Shown: positions 1 to 8,092 of the stretch, piece after piece
Layout of the letters: every line of letters begins with the position of its first letter
Numbering within the stretch: the first letter of the stretch is position 1
From: an uncultured Algibacter sp.
Lineage (GTDB): Bacteria; Bacteroidota; Bacteroidia; Flavobacteriales; Flavobacteriaceae
Length of the DNA: 64,000 nucleotides
NCBI RefSeq assembly: GCF_947490405.1
Contig: NZ_CANLGU010000004.1
Location: 310,001-374,000 of the forward strand
Direction: 5' to 3'
Notes under the pieces: model-generated
Databases searched by the model: none
What the model was told of the DNA's origin: nothing
Seen by the model: only the letters and a program-made list of their open reading frames with translations
Program-made: the position numbers and the translations under genes

Positions 1-3000
1 GTTCTAGAATTTTAGAAAAATTAAATGCTATTCCTAGTAATCTTCTTCCCAAGGATGTAAAACCCAGACTGGGGCCAGATGCAACAGCATTAGGGCAAAT
101 TTTTTGGTATACGTTAGAAGGTAGAAATGAAAAAGGTGAGGTAGCTGGTGGCTGGAATTTAGAAGAACTTCGAACAATTCAAGATTTTTATATAAAGAAT
201 AGCCTAAGCGCTACAGAAGGTGTTTCAGAAGTTTCTTCTATAGGTGGTTACGTAAAAGAATATCAAATTGATGTAAACCCAGAATTAATGCGTCAGTTTG
301 GGATTACTCTTGAACAAGTAGTTCAGGCAGTTAAAAATAGTAATAGGGATATTGGAGCTCAAACCGTTGAAATTAATAAAGTAGAATACTTTGTACGCGG
401 ATTAGGTTATGTTAAATCTTTGGAAGATATAGAAAACACATGTGTTGTATCAAATGATTTTAGACCTGTTTTTATTAAAGATATTGCTAATGTTATTATT
501 GGTCCTGCTCCTAGAAGGGGTGTTTTAGATAAGGGTGGTGCAGAGGTAGTAGGAGGTGTTATTACGGTTACTCAGGGTGAAAATCCAATGCAAATAACTG
601 ATAATATAAAGGAAAAAATTAGAACGATAAGTGACGGTTTACCAGAAAAACTACTCAGTGATGGTACCGTTTCTAAACTCAAAATCATTCCTTTTTATGA
701 TCGTTCAAACCTAATCAAAGCCTCATTAAATACATTAAGCAAAGCTTTATGGTTAGAGATTTTGATAACCATTTTGATAGTTATTATCATGCTTAGGAAT
801 TTAAAAGTAGCTTTTTTAATATCAGGATTATTACCTCTAACAATTTTAGCAGTTTTTATTATAATGAAATTGTTTGAAGTGGAGGCAAATATTGTTGCGC
901 TCTCAGGAATAGCAATAGCCATTGGAACAATAGTGGATATGGGAATAATCCTGTCTGAAAATATTATTAGACTTCAGCAGAAGTTTCCAGAAAAACCCTT
1001 GAAAGTTATTGTTTTAGATGCCAGTAAAGAAGTTTCTGGGGCTATTGTAACTGCTGGGTTAACAACCATAATAAGTTTTATACCAGTATTTGCATTATCA
1101 GGAGTAGAAGGAAAACTTTTTACACCTTTGGCGTTTACTAAAACAGCAGCATTATTCTCTGCAATACTAATTACTTTGTTTGTTATTCCAACAATTGCAA
1201 CTATTTTATTAAAAAAGAAGAAGACAAGAACTAATTATTATATTTTAGAAATTATCATTTCTGTTTTAGGGGTTTTAGCCTTGTTTTCAGGAATATGGGC
1301 AGGTGGAATTGCTTTATTATTTGGTTTCATAGCTCTAGCATCATACAGAAATCTAGTTAATAAACTCCAATACAAATATTTAATGCTTGGGGCTGTGGTT
1401 CTGGCTGTTTCTCTATTATTGGCATTACACTGGCGGCCACTAGGTTTTGGTATAGGTTGGTTTGGAAACCTAATGTTTGTAGTGTGCCTTTTGGTTTCTG
1501 TTGTATTGCCTTTTTATATTTTTAGTAAATATTATGAGAAGCTTTTAAAATGGATACTTGAACATAAAAGAATTGCAATTAGTGTTCCTGTGGTTATAGT
1601 GTTTTTGGGTTTTATTATATTTCTAAATTCAGGTAAGGAATTTATGCCTCGATTAGAGGAAGGAGATTTTCTGTTAATGCCAACATCACTTCCTCATGCT
1701 AGTGTTAATGAAAATATTGAAGTACTTAAGAAATTAGATATCGCTGTAGCTTCTATACCAGAAGTAGAATATGTTGTTGGTAAAGCTGGTAGAGTAAATT
1801 CGGCTCTGGATCCCGCACCTATGTCCATGTATGAAAATTTAATATCATACAAAACAGAATATATTTTGGATGACGATAATAATCCAGTAAAATTTAAGGT
1901 AAATGATGATGGGCAATTTGAAACTACTTCAGGTAGGTTTGTAGATTCTGGAACTAGTATTAAAAAGCATGAATTAATACCAGATAAAAATGGCGAATAT
2001 TATCGAAACTGGAGACAACATATTAGAGGAGAAGATGACATATGGAAAGAGATTGCAAAAGTAACCCGACTACCAGGTGTAACATCTGCTCCAAAACTTC
2101 AACCCATTGAAACCAGATTAGTAATGCTTCAAACGGGAATGCGAAGTAATTTAGGAGTGAAAATTAAAGGTAAAAACTTAGAGGACGTAGAAAAGTTTGG
2201 ATTGGATTTGGAACGTGTTTTAAAACAAACAGAAGGTGTTATTATAAACTCAGTTTTCGCAGATAGAGTTATAGGGAAACCCTATCTCTTATTAGATATT
2301 AATCGTAAAAAAATCGCTAAATATGGGCTGTCTATAAACAAAATTCAAAGCAATATTGAGGTTGCTGTAGGAGGAAAAATAATTTCTAAGACTATTGAAG
2401 ACCGAGAAACATTTGGCATACGAGTAAGATATCCAAGGGAATTAAGAAGCTCTCCTGAGGATTTAGAAAATATCTTTATTGACCTTCCAAATGGTGAGCA
2501 AGTTCCGTTGAATAGTTTTGTTTCTATACGTTATGAAAAAGGTCCGCAAAGTATAAAGAGTGAAGATGGTTTTATTGTAAGCTATGTGATTTTTGACAAA
2601 AAGAGTGAAATATCAGAAGTTTCACTTATAACTAAAGCAAAAAAAGACATAGAAAAACAAATTAATGAAGGTAATCTAAGAGTACCTAAAGGTGTGAATT
2701 TTGAATTTAGTGGTACTTACAAGGATCATTTACATGCTCAAAAGACGCTAAACGTAGTTGTTCCAATATGTCTTGTGATTATTTTATTGATACTCTATTT
2801 ACAATTTAAATCTATTACAACATCTTTAATAGTATTTTCTGGAATTACAGTTGCTTTTGCAGGAGGGTTTATATTAATTTGGTTTTATGGGCAATCTTGG
2901 TTCTTGAATTTTAATTTTGGAGAAATTAATTTCCGAGAACTGTTTCATATGAATACTGTAAATTTAAGTGTGGCTGTTTGGGTAGGTTTTATTGCATTAT

Positions 3001-3329
3001 TTGGTATTGCTACTGATGATGGTGTAATTATGGCAACTTATTTAAAACAAAATTTCGATGCTAAACCTACAAAAAGTATTTTAGAGATTAGAGCAAATGT
3101 ATTAGAGGCAGGTAAAAAAAGATTACGTCCTTGTTTAATGACAACTGCAACAACCATTTTAGCATTGTTACCAATTTTAACCTCTAGTGGTAAAGGGGCT
3201 AGTATAATGTTGCCAATGGCTATACCATGTCTTGGTGGTATGATAATGGCTTTAATTACGTTATTTGTAGTTCCGTTGTTATATTGCTGGAAAAAAGAAA
3301 TAAGTTTTAATAACATAAAAACAAGATAA
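1..3329 (+). CDS. CusA/CzcA-type heavy-metal RND efflux permease, 5' end cut by window
   Basis: This is the inner-membrane proton-driven pump of a tripartite metal efflux system. The reading frame is open from base 3, so the gene runs in from outside the window and lacks roughly its first 130 codons. The visible part has the two RND periplasmic loops, hydrophobic helix clusters and the family motifs VALSGIAIAIGTIVD and LFGIATDDGVIMATYL. It aligns almost end to end with the complete pump at 36.4 kb (for example GPDATxLGQIFWYTLEGR and APKLQPIETRLVMLQTGMR), so it is a chromosomal paralogue of the mobile copy. The adaptor gene starts 1 bp after its stop. The metal is probably Cu/Ag or Zn/Co/Cd and cannot be decided from sequence. 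Confidence 0.93.
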   Translation, partial: SRILEKLNAIPSNLLPKDVKPRLGPDATALGQIFWYTLEGRNEKGEVAGGWNLEELRTIQDFYIKNSLSATEGVSEVSSIGGYVKEYQIDVNPELMRQFGITLEQVVQAVKNSNRDIGAQTVEINKVEYFVRGLGYVKSLEDIENTCVVSNDFRPVFIKDIANVIIGPAPRRGVLDKGGAEVVGGVITVTQGENPMQITDNIKEKIRTISDGLPEKLLSDGTVSKLKIIPFYDRSNLIKASLNTLSKALWLEILITILIVIIMLRNLKVAFLISGLLPLTILAVFIIMKLFEVEANIVALSGIAIAIGTIVDMGIILSENIIRLQQKFPEKPLKVIVLDASKEVSGAIVTAGLTTIISFIPVFALSGVEGKLFTPLAFTKTAALFSAILITLFVIPTIATILLKKKKTRTNYYILEIIISVLGVLALFSGIWAGGIALLFGFIALASYRNLVNKLQYKYLMLGAVVLAVSLLLALHWRPLGFGIGWFGNLMFVVCLLVSVVLPFYIFSKYYEKLLKWILEHKRIAISVPVVIVFLGFIIFLNSGKEFMPRLEEGDFLLMPTSLPHASVNENIEVLKKLDIAVASIPEVEYVVGKAGRVNSALDPAPMSMYENLISYKTEYILDDDNNPVKFKVNDDGQFETTSGRFVDSGTSIKKHELIPDKNGEYYRNWRQHIRGEDDIWKEIAKVTRLPGVTSAPKLQPIETRLVMLQTGMRSNLGVKIKGKNLEDVEKFGLDLERVLKQTEGVIINSVFADRVIGKPYLLLDINRKKIAKYGLSINKIQSNIEVAVGGKIISKTIEDRETFGIRVRYPRELRSSPEDLENIFIDLPNGEQVPLNSFVSIRYEKGPQSIKSEDGFIVSYVIFDKKSEISEVSLITKAKKDIEKQINEGNLRVPKGVNFEFSGTYKDHLHAQKTLNVVVPICLVIILLILYLQFKSITTSLIVFSGITVAFAGGFILIWFYGQSWFLNFNFGEINFRELFHMNTVNLSVAVWVGFIALFGIATDDGVIMATYLKQNFDAKPTKSILEIRANVLEAGKKRLRPCLMTTATTILALLPILTSSGKGASIMLPMAIPCLGGMIMALITLFVVPLLYCWKKEISFNNIKTR

Positions 3330-3330
3330 T

Positions 3331-5052
3331 ATGAAACAAAAAATAGTCTCATATATAATTATATTATTGATTGGATTGTTTTTAGGGTATCTGTTTTTCG
3401 GGTCTAATAACGACTCAACATCAAATCAAACAAATGAAAGCACTGCGAATACTGGAAGTTGGACCTGTTCTATGCACCCAAAAGTGCAGAGTGAAATTGA
3501 AGGGAAATGCCCCTTATGTGCCATGGATTTGGTTTATGTCTCCGCTCAAAACTCTACATTTTCACAATCTCAGTTCAAAATGTCAGAAGATGCCATTGCT
3601 TTAGCAAATATTGAAACGTTTACTATAGGCTCAAATGTAAATGAAAATTCAAGTACAACATTGTCGGGTAAAATTAGCACCAATACTAAAACAGATGGGA
3701 TACAAACATCAATCTTTACTGGAAGAATAGAAAAACTATATACTAACTATGTAGGGCAGAAAGTTTATAAAGGGCAAAAAATAGGAATGATTTATTCACC
3801 AGAACTCATTCCAGCACAAGATGAGTTTTTAAATTCTGTAAAATATCGTAAAACACACGAAAGATTATTTACAGCTGCTAGAAATTCGGATGGATTATGG
3901 AAAGTGCCAGATGCATTAATAGACTCAATTATTTCAACAGGAAAAACTATAGAAACCTTTCCTATTTATGCTGATGTTTCTGGAACAATTACAGAAGTTA
4001 TGGCTAGAGAAGGCGATTTTTATAAAGAAGGTGATGCTATTTTTAAAACTTCAGACCTAAGAAAGGTTTGGGCTATTTTTGATTGCTATGAAAACCAATT
4101 AAACGGTTTAAAAAAAGGTGATGATATTAAAGTTTATGTAAAAGGTTTAAGTCAAAAACTTATTAAAGCTAAAATTGATTTTATAGAACCAATAATGGAT
4201 GAATTAAGTCGTACAATTAATATACGTGTTGTTTTAGATAATAGAGAAGGGACTTTAAAACCAGGTATGTTTGTTACAGCACAATTGGGTTCAAAAAGTT
4301 CTAACAAGAATTCAATTAACATTCCAAAATCTGCAGTTTTATGGACGGGTAAACGCTCAGTTGTATACGTAAAGCCGTTTGAAAACGAATCGGTTTTTGA
4401 AATGGCAGAAGTAAGGCTAGGAAAACGAATAGGAGATTATTATGAAGTCTTAGAAGGTGTTTCTGAAGGCGATATTATTGTAACTCAAGGTGCTTTCACA
4501 GTTGACGCTACAGCTGAACTTGGAGGGAAAAAATCAATGATGTCTATGTCTGAAAATGAACCTATGATGAATCATCATAACGATGAAAAAGATTTAAAAG
4601 GAAAAGCGACAGCATTTCATTTAAGTGCTCAATCAGAGAATCATTTTAGAGCTTTGTTAAAATATTATATCGATTTAAAGGATGCTTTAATTAAATCTGA
4701 TTTTACAAGAGCTGGCATTAAAGCGAAAGTATTTGGTGATGAGATAAAAAAACTTTTAAAATCTACTAAAAATGAAGGCAAAGAGCTCCATGTAATAAAA
4801 AGGAATTTGAATAATATAAGCAATGCTAAAACGCTTAAAAGTCAGCGAAAAGCCTTTAAACCTTTATCAGACTATCTTATTTCAATCTTTTCACAAATTA
4901 AAAGTTTAGACTCAAAAGTTTTTGTTCAACATTGTGATTGTGTTGATGATTTTACAGGAGGTAGTTGGTTGAGTTTAGATAGTAAAGTTTTAAACCCGTA
5001 TTTTGGTGATGCCATGCTAAACTGTGGTAGAGTAGAGCAAATTTATAAATGA
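3331..5052 (+). CDS. CusB-type RND periplasmic adaptor with heavy-metal-binding domain and DUF3347-like tail
   Basis: This is a membrane-fusion protein linking the preceding pump to an outer-membrane channel. It is 573 aa. An N-terminal hydrophobic anchor (about residues 5-24) is followed by a Cys/Met heavy-metal-binding motif (WTCSMHPKVQ, then CPLCAMDLV), the biotinyl-lipoyl-like and beta-barrel adaptor core, and a C-terminal DUF3347-like domain ending in NPYFGDAMLNCG. It differs from the element copy at 44.3 kb. The metal-binding motif reads CPLCAMD rather than CPICGMD, and the tail has HCDCVDDFTGGSWLS where the other has EYCPMADNNNGAYWLS. Metal preference may therefore differ. It is tightly coupled to the pump gene. 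Confidence 0.9.
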   Translation: MKQKIVSYIIILLIGLFLGYLFFGSNNDSTSNQTNESTANTGSWTCSMHPKVQSEIEGKCPLCAMDLVYVSAQNSTFSQSQFKMSEDAIALANIETFTIGSNVNENSSTTLSGKISTNTKTDGIQTSIFTGRIEKLYTNYVGQKVYKGQKIGMIYSPELIPAQDEFLNSVKYRKTHERLFTAARNSDGLWKVPDALIDSIISTGKTIETFPIYADVSGTITEVMAREGDFYKEGDAIFKTSDLRKVWAIFDCYENQLNGLKKGDDIKVYVKGLSQKLIKAKIDFIEPIMDELSRTINIRVVLDNREGTLKPGMFVTAQLGSKSSNKNSINIPKSAVLWTGKRSVVYVKPFENESVFEMAEVRLGKRIGDYYEVLEGVSEGDIIVTQGAFTVDATAELGGKKSMMSMSENEPMMNHHNDEKDLKGKATAFHLSAQSENHFRALLKYYIDLKDALIKSDFTRAGIKAKVFGDEIKKLLKSTKNEGKELHVIKRNLNNISNAKTLKSQRKAFKPLSDYLISIFSQIKSLDSKVFVQHCDCVDDFTGGSWLSLDSKVLNPYFGDAMLNCGRVEQIYK

Positions 5053-5101
5053 TAATCATCTAAGAGCTTAACCACTTTCATAACATTTTTATTGTGTATT
5101 C

Positions 5102-5138
5102 AATAAATATTATGCATGCATAATATTTATTATATTTG
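5102..5138 (+). promoter_or_regulatory. 30-bp perfect palindrome abutting the -7 box of the nitronate monooxygenase gene
   Basis: Bases 5102-5131 form an uninterrupted 30-bp perfect palindrome with core ATTATGCATGCATAAT. It directly adjoins a Bacteroidota-type -7 box, TATATTTG (5131-5138), 21 bp before the ATG at 5159. A dimeric repressor bound here would occlude the promoter. The shape resembles MarR-family operators, but no regulator gene is adjacent, so the binding protein is unknown. Confidence 0.6.
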
Positions 5139-5158
5139 TATAAATCTATATCTATATT

Positions 5159-6106
5159 ATGCAAACCAAACTCACAGAACTATTAAACATTAAATACCCA
5201 ATAATTCAAGCTCCAATGTTTTTAGTGTCTAATGTAGCTATGGTTAAAGAGGCTATGAATGGTGGTATAGCGGGTTGTATTCCAGCACTAAACTACCGTA
5301 CATTAGATGAGTTACGAGTAGCAATACGTGAATTAAAGGCAGCAAAACCAGAAGGAGGTTCATTTGGATTTAATTTAATTGTAAATAAATCTAATGTAAA
5401 GTATAGAGGACAACTAGAGGTAATCTGTGAAGAAGGTTGCGATTTTATTATTACTTCTTTAGGAAGCCCTGAGGAAACTATAAATCAAGCTCATAAAGTT
5501 GGTATTAAAGTGTTTTGTGATGTTGTAGACTTAAAGTTTGCAAAGAAAGTTGAAGATTTAGGTGCAGATGCCATTATAGCTGTGAATAATCAAGCTGGTG
5601 GGCATCGAGGTAATTCATCTCCAGAAGATTTAATAAAAGAATTGAGTTCCAATTGCAGTATCCCAGTTATTTCTGCCGGTGGCGTTGGTTGTAAAGCTGA
5701 TATAGATAAGATGTTAAGTTATGGTGCCCAAGGCGTCTCAGTCGGAAGTCCGTTTATAGCATCAGAAGAAGCTAATGTTACTGAGGAATACAAACAAGCC
5801 TGTGTGGATTATGGTGCTGATGATATTGTGATGACCGAGCGTATTTCTGGCACACCATGTACCGTGATTAATACCCCTTACGTACAAAAAATAGGAACTA
5901 AACAAACCTGGTTAGAGTCCGTTTTAAATAAAAACAAGAAACTTAAAAAATGGGTAAAGATGATCCGTTTTTCTATCGGAATGAATGCCACTAAAAATGC
6001 AGCTACAAAGGCGACTTATAAAACCGTTTGGGTAGCAGGCCCAAGTATTGAGCATACCACTACAATTTTACCAACTAAAGATATTATTAAACGTCTGGTT
6101 AATTAA
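5159..6106 (+). CDS. Nitronate monooxygenase family flavoprotein (2-nitropropane dioxygenase-like)
   Basis: This FMN-dependent TIM-barrel enzyme of 315 aa belongs to the family that oxidises alkyl nitronates, though some members act as enoyl-ACP reductases or have other roles. Family features are the N-terminal KYPIIQAPMFLVSN, the glycine-rich NNQAGGHRG segment and the phosphate-binding VISAGGVG ... GAQGVSVGSPFIASEEA. The start at 5159 is preceded by a recognisable promoter and palindrome. It stands alone and ends tail-to-tail with an 8-bp overlap onto the minus-strand gene. Substrate is not determinable. Confidence 0.85.
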   Translation: MQTKLTELLNIKYPIIQAPMFLVSNVAMVKEAMNGGIAGCIPALNYRTLDELRVAIRELKAAKPEGGSFGFNLIVNKSNVKYRGQLEVICEEGCDFIITSLGSPEETINQAHKVGIKVFCDVVDLKFAKKVEDLGADAIIAVNNQAGGHRGNSSPEDLIKELSSNCSIPVISAGGVGCKADIDKMLSYGAQGVSVGSPFIASEEANVTEEYKQACVDYGADDIVMTERISGTPCTVINTPYVQKIGTKQTWLESVLNKNKKLKKWVKMIRFSIGMNATKNAATKATYKTVWVAGPSIEHTTTILPTKDIIKRLVN

Positions 6107-6455
6107 CTAGAGCTATATTTCTTCGCTTTTTGCTTTTCTTTTTGCCAACAAATATTTCAAGTGTTGTGCTGGCTGTTAAACCACCAAGAGTGGTTGCTAC
6201 TAGTTCTCCAGTATCAAACCTTCCCTCTATAATATAACCATCATAAATTTCTTTGGAAAGTCCAGCTAGAGTTGAAGCTGCAAAGCTATACCAGAAAGCT
6301 TTTTTCTTATTCTTGGTTTTGGCATAAACAATTGAATAGGTTCCTCCTGATATTAAAAAACCTGCACCAAAATGCAATTTATCATCATCAGATATAAATT
6401 GTGCACTACATAAACTTGTAAAGAATAAGGCGAATACGACTATTAAATGCTTCAA
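6099..6455 (-). CDS. Small exported YfiM-like membrane protein
   Basis: The protein is 118 aa with a clear signal peptide (about residues 1-18, ending CSAQ) followed by DDKLHFGAGFLISGG, the conserved DKxxH...G motif of YfiM/DUF2279-like proteins. It has two or three weak hydrophobic segments and a very basic end (KKKSKKRR). The function of the family is unknown. It is probably a periplasmic or envelope protein. It overlaps the end of the convergent nitronate monooxygenase gene by 8 bp and seems monocistronic. Confidence 0.65.
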   Translation of the reverse strand: MKHLIVVFALFFTSLCSAQFISDDDKLHFGAGFLISGGTYSIVYAKTKNKKKAFWYSFAASTLAGLSKEIYDGYIIEGRFDTGELVATTLGGLTASTTLEIFVGKKKSKKRRNIALVN

Positions 6456-6560
6456 GTTGAAAAAGTATTAAAACGTGTAATTTTAAATAATAATTATCAC
6501 TTGATTTATAAATACTTGACGAATAACCAATTTACACGGTTTAGGACCTTATTAATTTAT

Positions 6561-6568
6561 TAAATTTG
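6561..6568 (+). promoter_or_regulatory. -7 promoter box for the PPOX flavoprotein gene
   Basis: TAAATTTG matches the Bacteroidota TAnnTTTG -7 consensus and lies 23 bp upstream of the ATG at 6592, in the intergenic region shared with the divergent YfiM-like gene. Confidence 0.45.
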
Positions 6569-6591
6569 GTAACTATAGTAACATCTTCATT

Positions 6592-7197
6592 ATGAAAATT
6601 GAAAATGAATCTCAACTTCGCGAATTATATGGCTATCCCAAAGGAAGAGCTAAAGATAAAGTTCTAAATCATCTAGAAAAACACGCTATAAATTTTGTTA
6701 AAACCTCCCCATTTTTAGTAATGTCTACATCAAGTATTGATGGAAAACAAGATGCCTCACCCCGAGGAGGAAGCCAAGGATTTGTAAAAGTTATTGATGA
6801 TAAAACTCTTGTAATTCCTGATGCTAAAGGCAATAATAGGGTAGATAGTATATCAAATATTATTGAGACGCATAGAATAGGCTTATTATTTTTAATTCCG
6901 GGAGTTGATGAAACACTTCGAATAAATGGTAGTGCTTTCTTATCTACAAAATCCTCTTATTTAAATCTATTCATTGAAGAAAATAATCCGCCAAAAGCTT
7001 GTGTTGTTGTTTCTGTTGAAGCATCTTTTTTGCATTGTGCTAAAGCTTTTATGCGATCAAGATTATGGGAAGCCTCAGAGCAAATTAATCGCGATACATT
7101 CCCAACTATGGGGCAAATGTTAAAAGATCAATTGGGCACAAAAGAAACTCCAGAAACAAGAGAAGCAATGATAGAGCGTTACAATAAGGATTTGTAA
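6592..7197 (+). CDS. Pyridoxamine 5'-phosphate oxidase-like FMN protein (MSMEG_1061-type)
   Basis: This 201-aa split-barrel flavin-binding protein of the PPOX superfamily probably acts as a cytosolic oxidoreductase or detoxification enzyme. Typical features are FLVMSTSSIDGKQDASPRGG near residues 41-60, then TLVIPDAKGNNRVDSISNI, which is the FMN/dimer region of this subgroup. The tail FMRSRLWEASEQINRDTFPTMGQML is also characteristic of the MSMEG_1061 type. True PdxH activity is unlikely because the pyridoxamine-binding C-terminus is absent. It is a single gene, followed by the cobalamin riboswitch. Confidence 0.8.
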   Translation: MKIENESQLRELYGYPKGRAKDKVLNHLEKHAINFVKTSPFLVMSTSSIDGKQDASPRGGSQGFVKVIDDKTLVIPDAKGNNRVDSISNIIETHRIGLLFLIPGVDETLRINGSAFLSTKSSYLNLFIEENNPPKACVVVSVEASFLHCAKAFMRSRLWEASEQINRDTFPTMGQMLKDQLGTKETPETREAMIERYNKDL

Positions 7198-7224
7198 GTT
7201 TTACATACTCAAAATTTAATTGAG

Positions 7225-7232
7225 TATCTTTG
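7225..7232 (+). promoter_or_regulatory. -7 promoter box driving the cobalamin riboswitch transcript
   Basis: TATCTTTG matches the TAnnTTTG consensus and ends 5 bp before the first P1 strand of the riboswitch, exactly where transcription should begin. Confidence 0.6.
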
Positions 7233-7235
7233 AAC

Positions 7236-7345
7236 AATTATAAAGGTTTAGCTTTTGCTAAATAAAAAGGAATCGTGTTAGAATCACGAGCTGTCGCGCA
7301 ACTGTGAGTAATGTGTATTACAAGCCAGACACTTTCTTTATAATC
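7236..7345 (+). ncRNA. Cobalamin (B12) riboswitch
   Basis: P1 is formed by TTATAAAG (7238-7245) pairing with CTTTATAA (7336-7343). Between them lie an AAAAGGAATC segment, a hairpin with CGTG/CACG arms, the highly conserved GCTGTCGCGCAACTGTGAG block, and the B12-box-like AAGCCAGACAC (7322-7332). Order and spacing match the cobalamin riboswitch aptamer, which normally represses B12 uptake, synthesis or B12-replaceable genes when adenosyl- or methylcobalamin is abundant. The only gene directly downstream is the PAS/LOV-like protein at 7457. Confidence 0.87.
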
Positions 7346-7368
7346 ATAAAACCGTGCTTTCGCGATTT

Positions 7369-7428
7369 GAAGCAAGTTAAGATTTAAACGATAAACTATT
7401 AAGGTGTTTTAATAGTTAATCTTGCTTC
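7369..7428 (+). promoter_or_regulatory. Two-tier stem-loop between riboswitch and PAS gene (possible expression platform)
   Basis: GAAGCAAG (7369-7376) pairs with CTTGCTTC (7421-7428). Inside it AACTATTAA (7394-7402) pairs with TTAATAGTT (7409-7417). There is no T-tract directly after it, so it is not a simple terminator. It ends 28 bp before the start codon and could act in translational control or anti-termination. Confidence 0.5.
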
Positions 7429-7456
7429 GTTATGGCTTTGCACAAAAAAAAGAGCA

Positions 7457-7945
7457 ATGAAAAGAACTACTGCATTACGAGCACCTTTATTATGTTGGGA
7501 CATCTACGGGATGTACTTATCAGAACAGGCTAAAAACTTTAATAAACAGACAGAAATTGCATTTTTGAATGATTGCAAGGAAAAATTTGGTTGGACGCTA
7601 GATATTGAAGAACTACTTATCGAGAATAAATTTGAAGCCTTAATTCTTACTGATGCCAATCAAGACATTAAATGGGTAAATAAAGGATTTAGTGTAATGA
7701 CGGGTTATCCAGCGAAATTTGCAGTTGGGAAAAAACCTAATTTTCTTCAAGGAGAAAAATCATCTCCAGAAACTAGAAAAGCCATGCGGACTCAGATAAA
7801 ATCAGAACAGCATTTTAGAGAAGAAATTATCAATTACAAAAAAGATGGTAAGCCCTATAAGTGCGAAATAGCAATATACCCATTAAAAGATGATAGTAAT
7901 AAAACCACGCATCTTTTAGCCTTAGAAAATGCTTTGGCTTTATAG
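7457..7945 (+). CDS. Short LOV-like PAS domain protein without the photoactive cysteine
   Basis: This 162-aa soluble protein has an N-terminal helical segment (1-55) and a PAS domain (about 57-160). The PAS part follows the LOV pattern: ALILTDANQDIKWVNKGFSVMTGY, then G91-KKPNFLQG, REEIINYKKDGKPY and YPLKDD. In blue-light LOV sensors the central motif is GxNCRFLQ. Here residue 94 is proline in place of the flavin-adduct cysteine, so a cysteinyl adduct cannot form. Flavin binding or another ligand remains possible. It has no output domain. It lies directly under the cobalamin riboswitch, which is an unexpected target. Confidence 0.75.
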   Translation: MKRTTALRAPLLCWDIYGMYLSEQAKNFNKQTEIAFLNDCKEKFGWTLDIEELLIENKFEALILTDANQDIKWVNKGFSVMTGYPAKFAVGKKPNFLQGEKSSPETRKAMRTQIKSEQHFREEIINYKKDGKPYKCEIAIYPLKDDSNKTTHLLALENALAL

Positions 7946-8092
7946 ATAATTTGTCTTATAATCAAACATATAATTTTTCTAATCTTTTTGTTTTAAGCAA
8001 AATTTGATTTTTTTTTTGATTTATTATGTAACTTATTACAATGCGTATCGTCACATTGAAAGGAATCTAATAATCAATCAAAAAATCATCTT

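Noticed and set aside
7369-7428. Intrinsic terminator after the B12 aptamer
   Set aside because: The stem is strong but no T run follows directly, so a terminator call is not supported.
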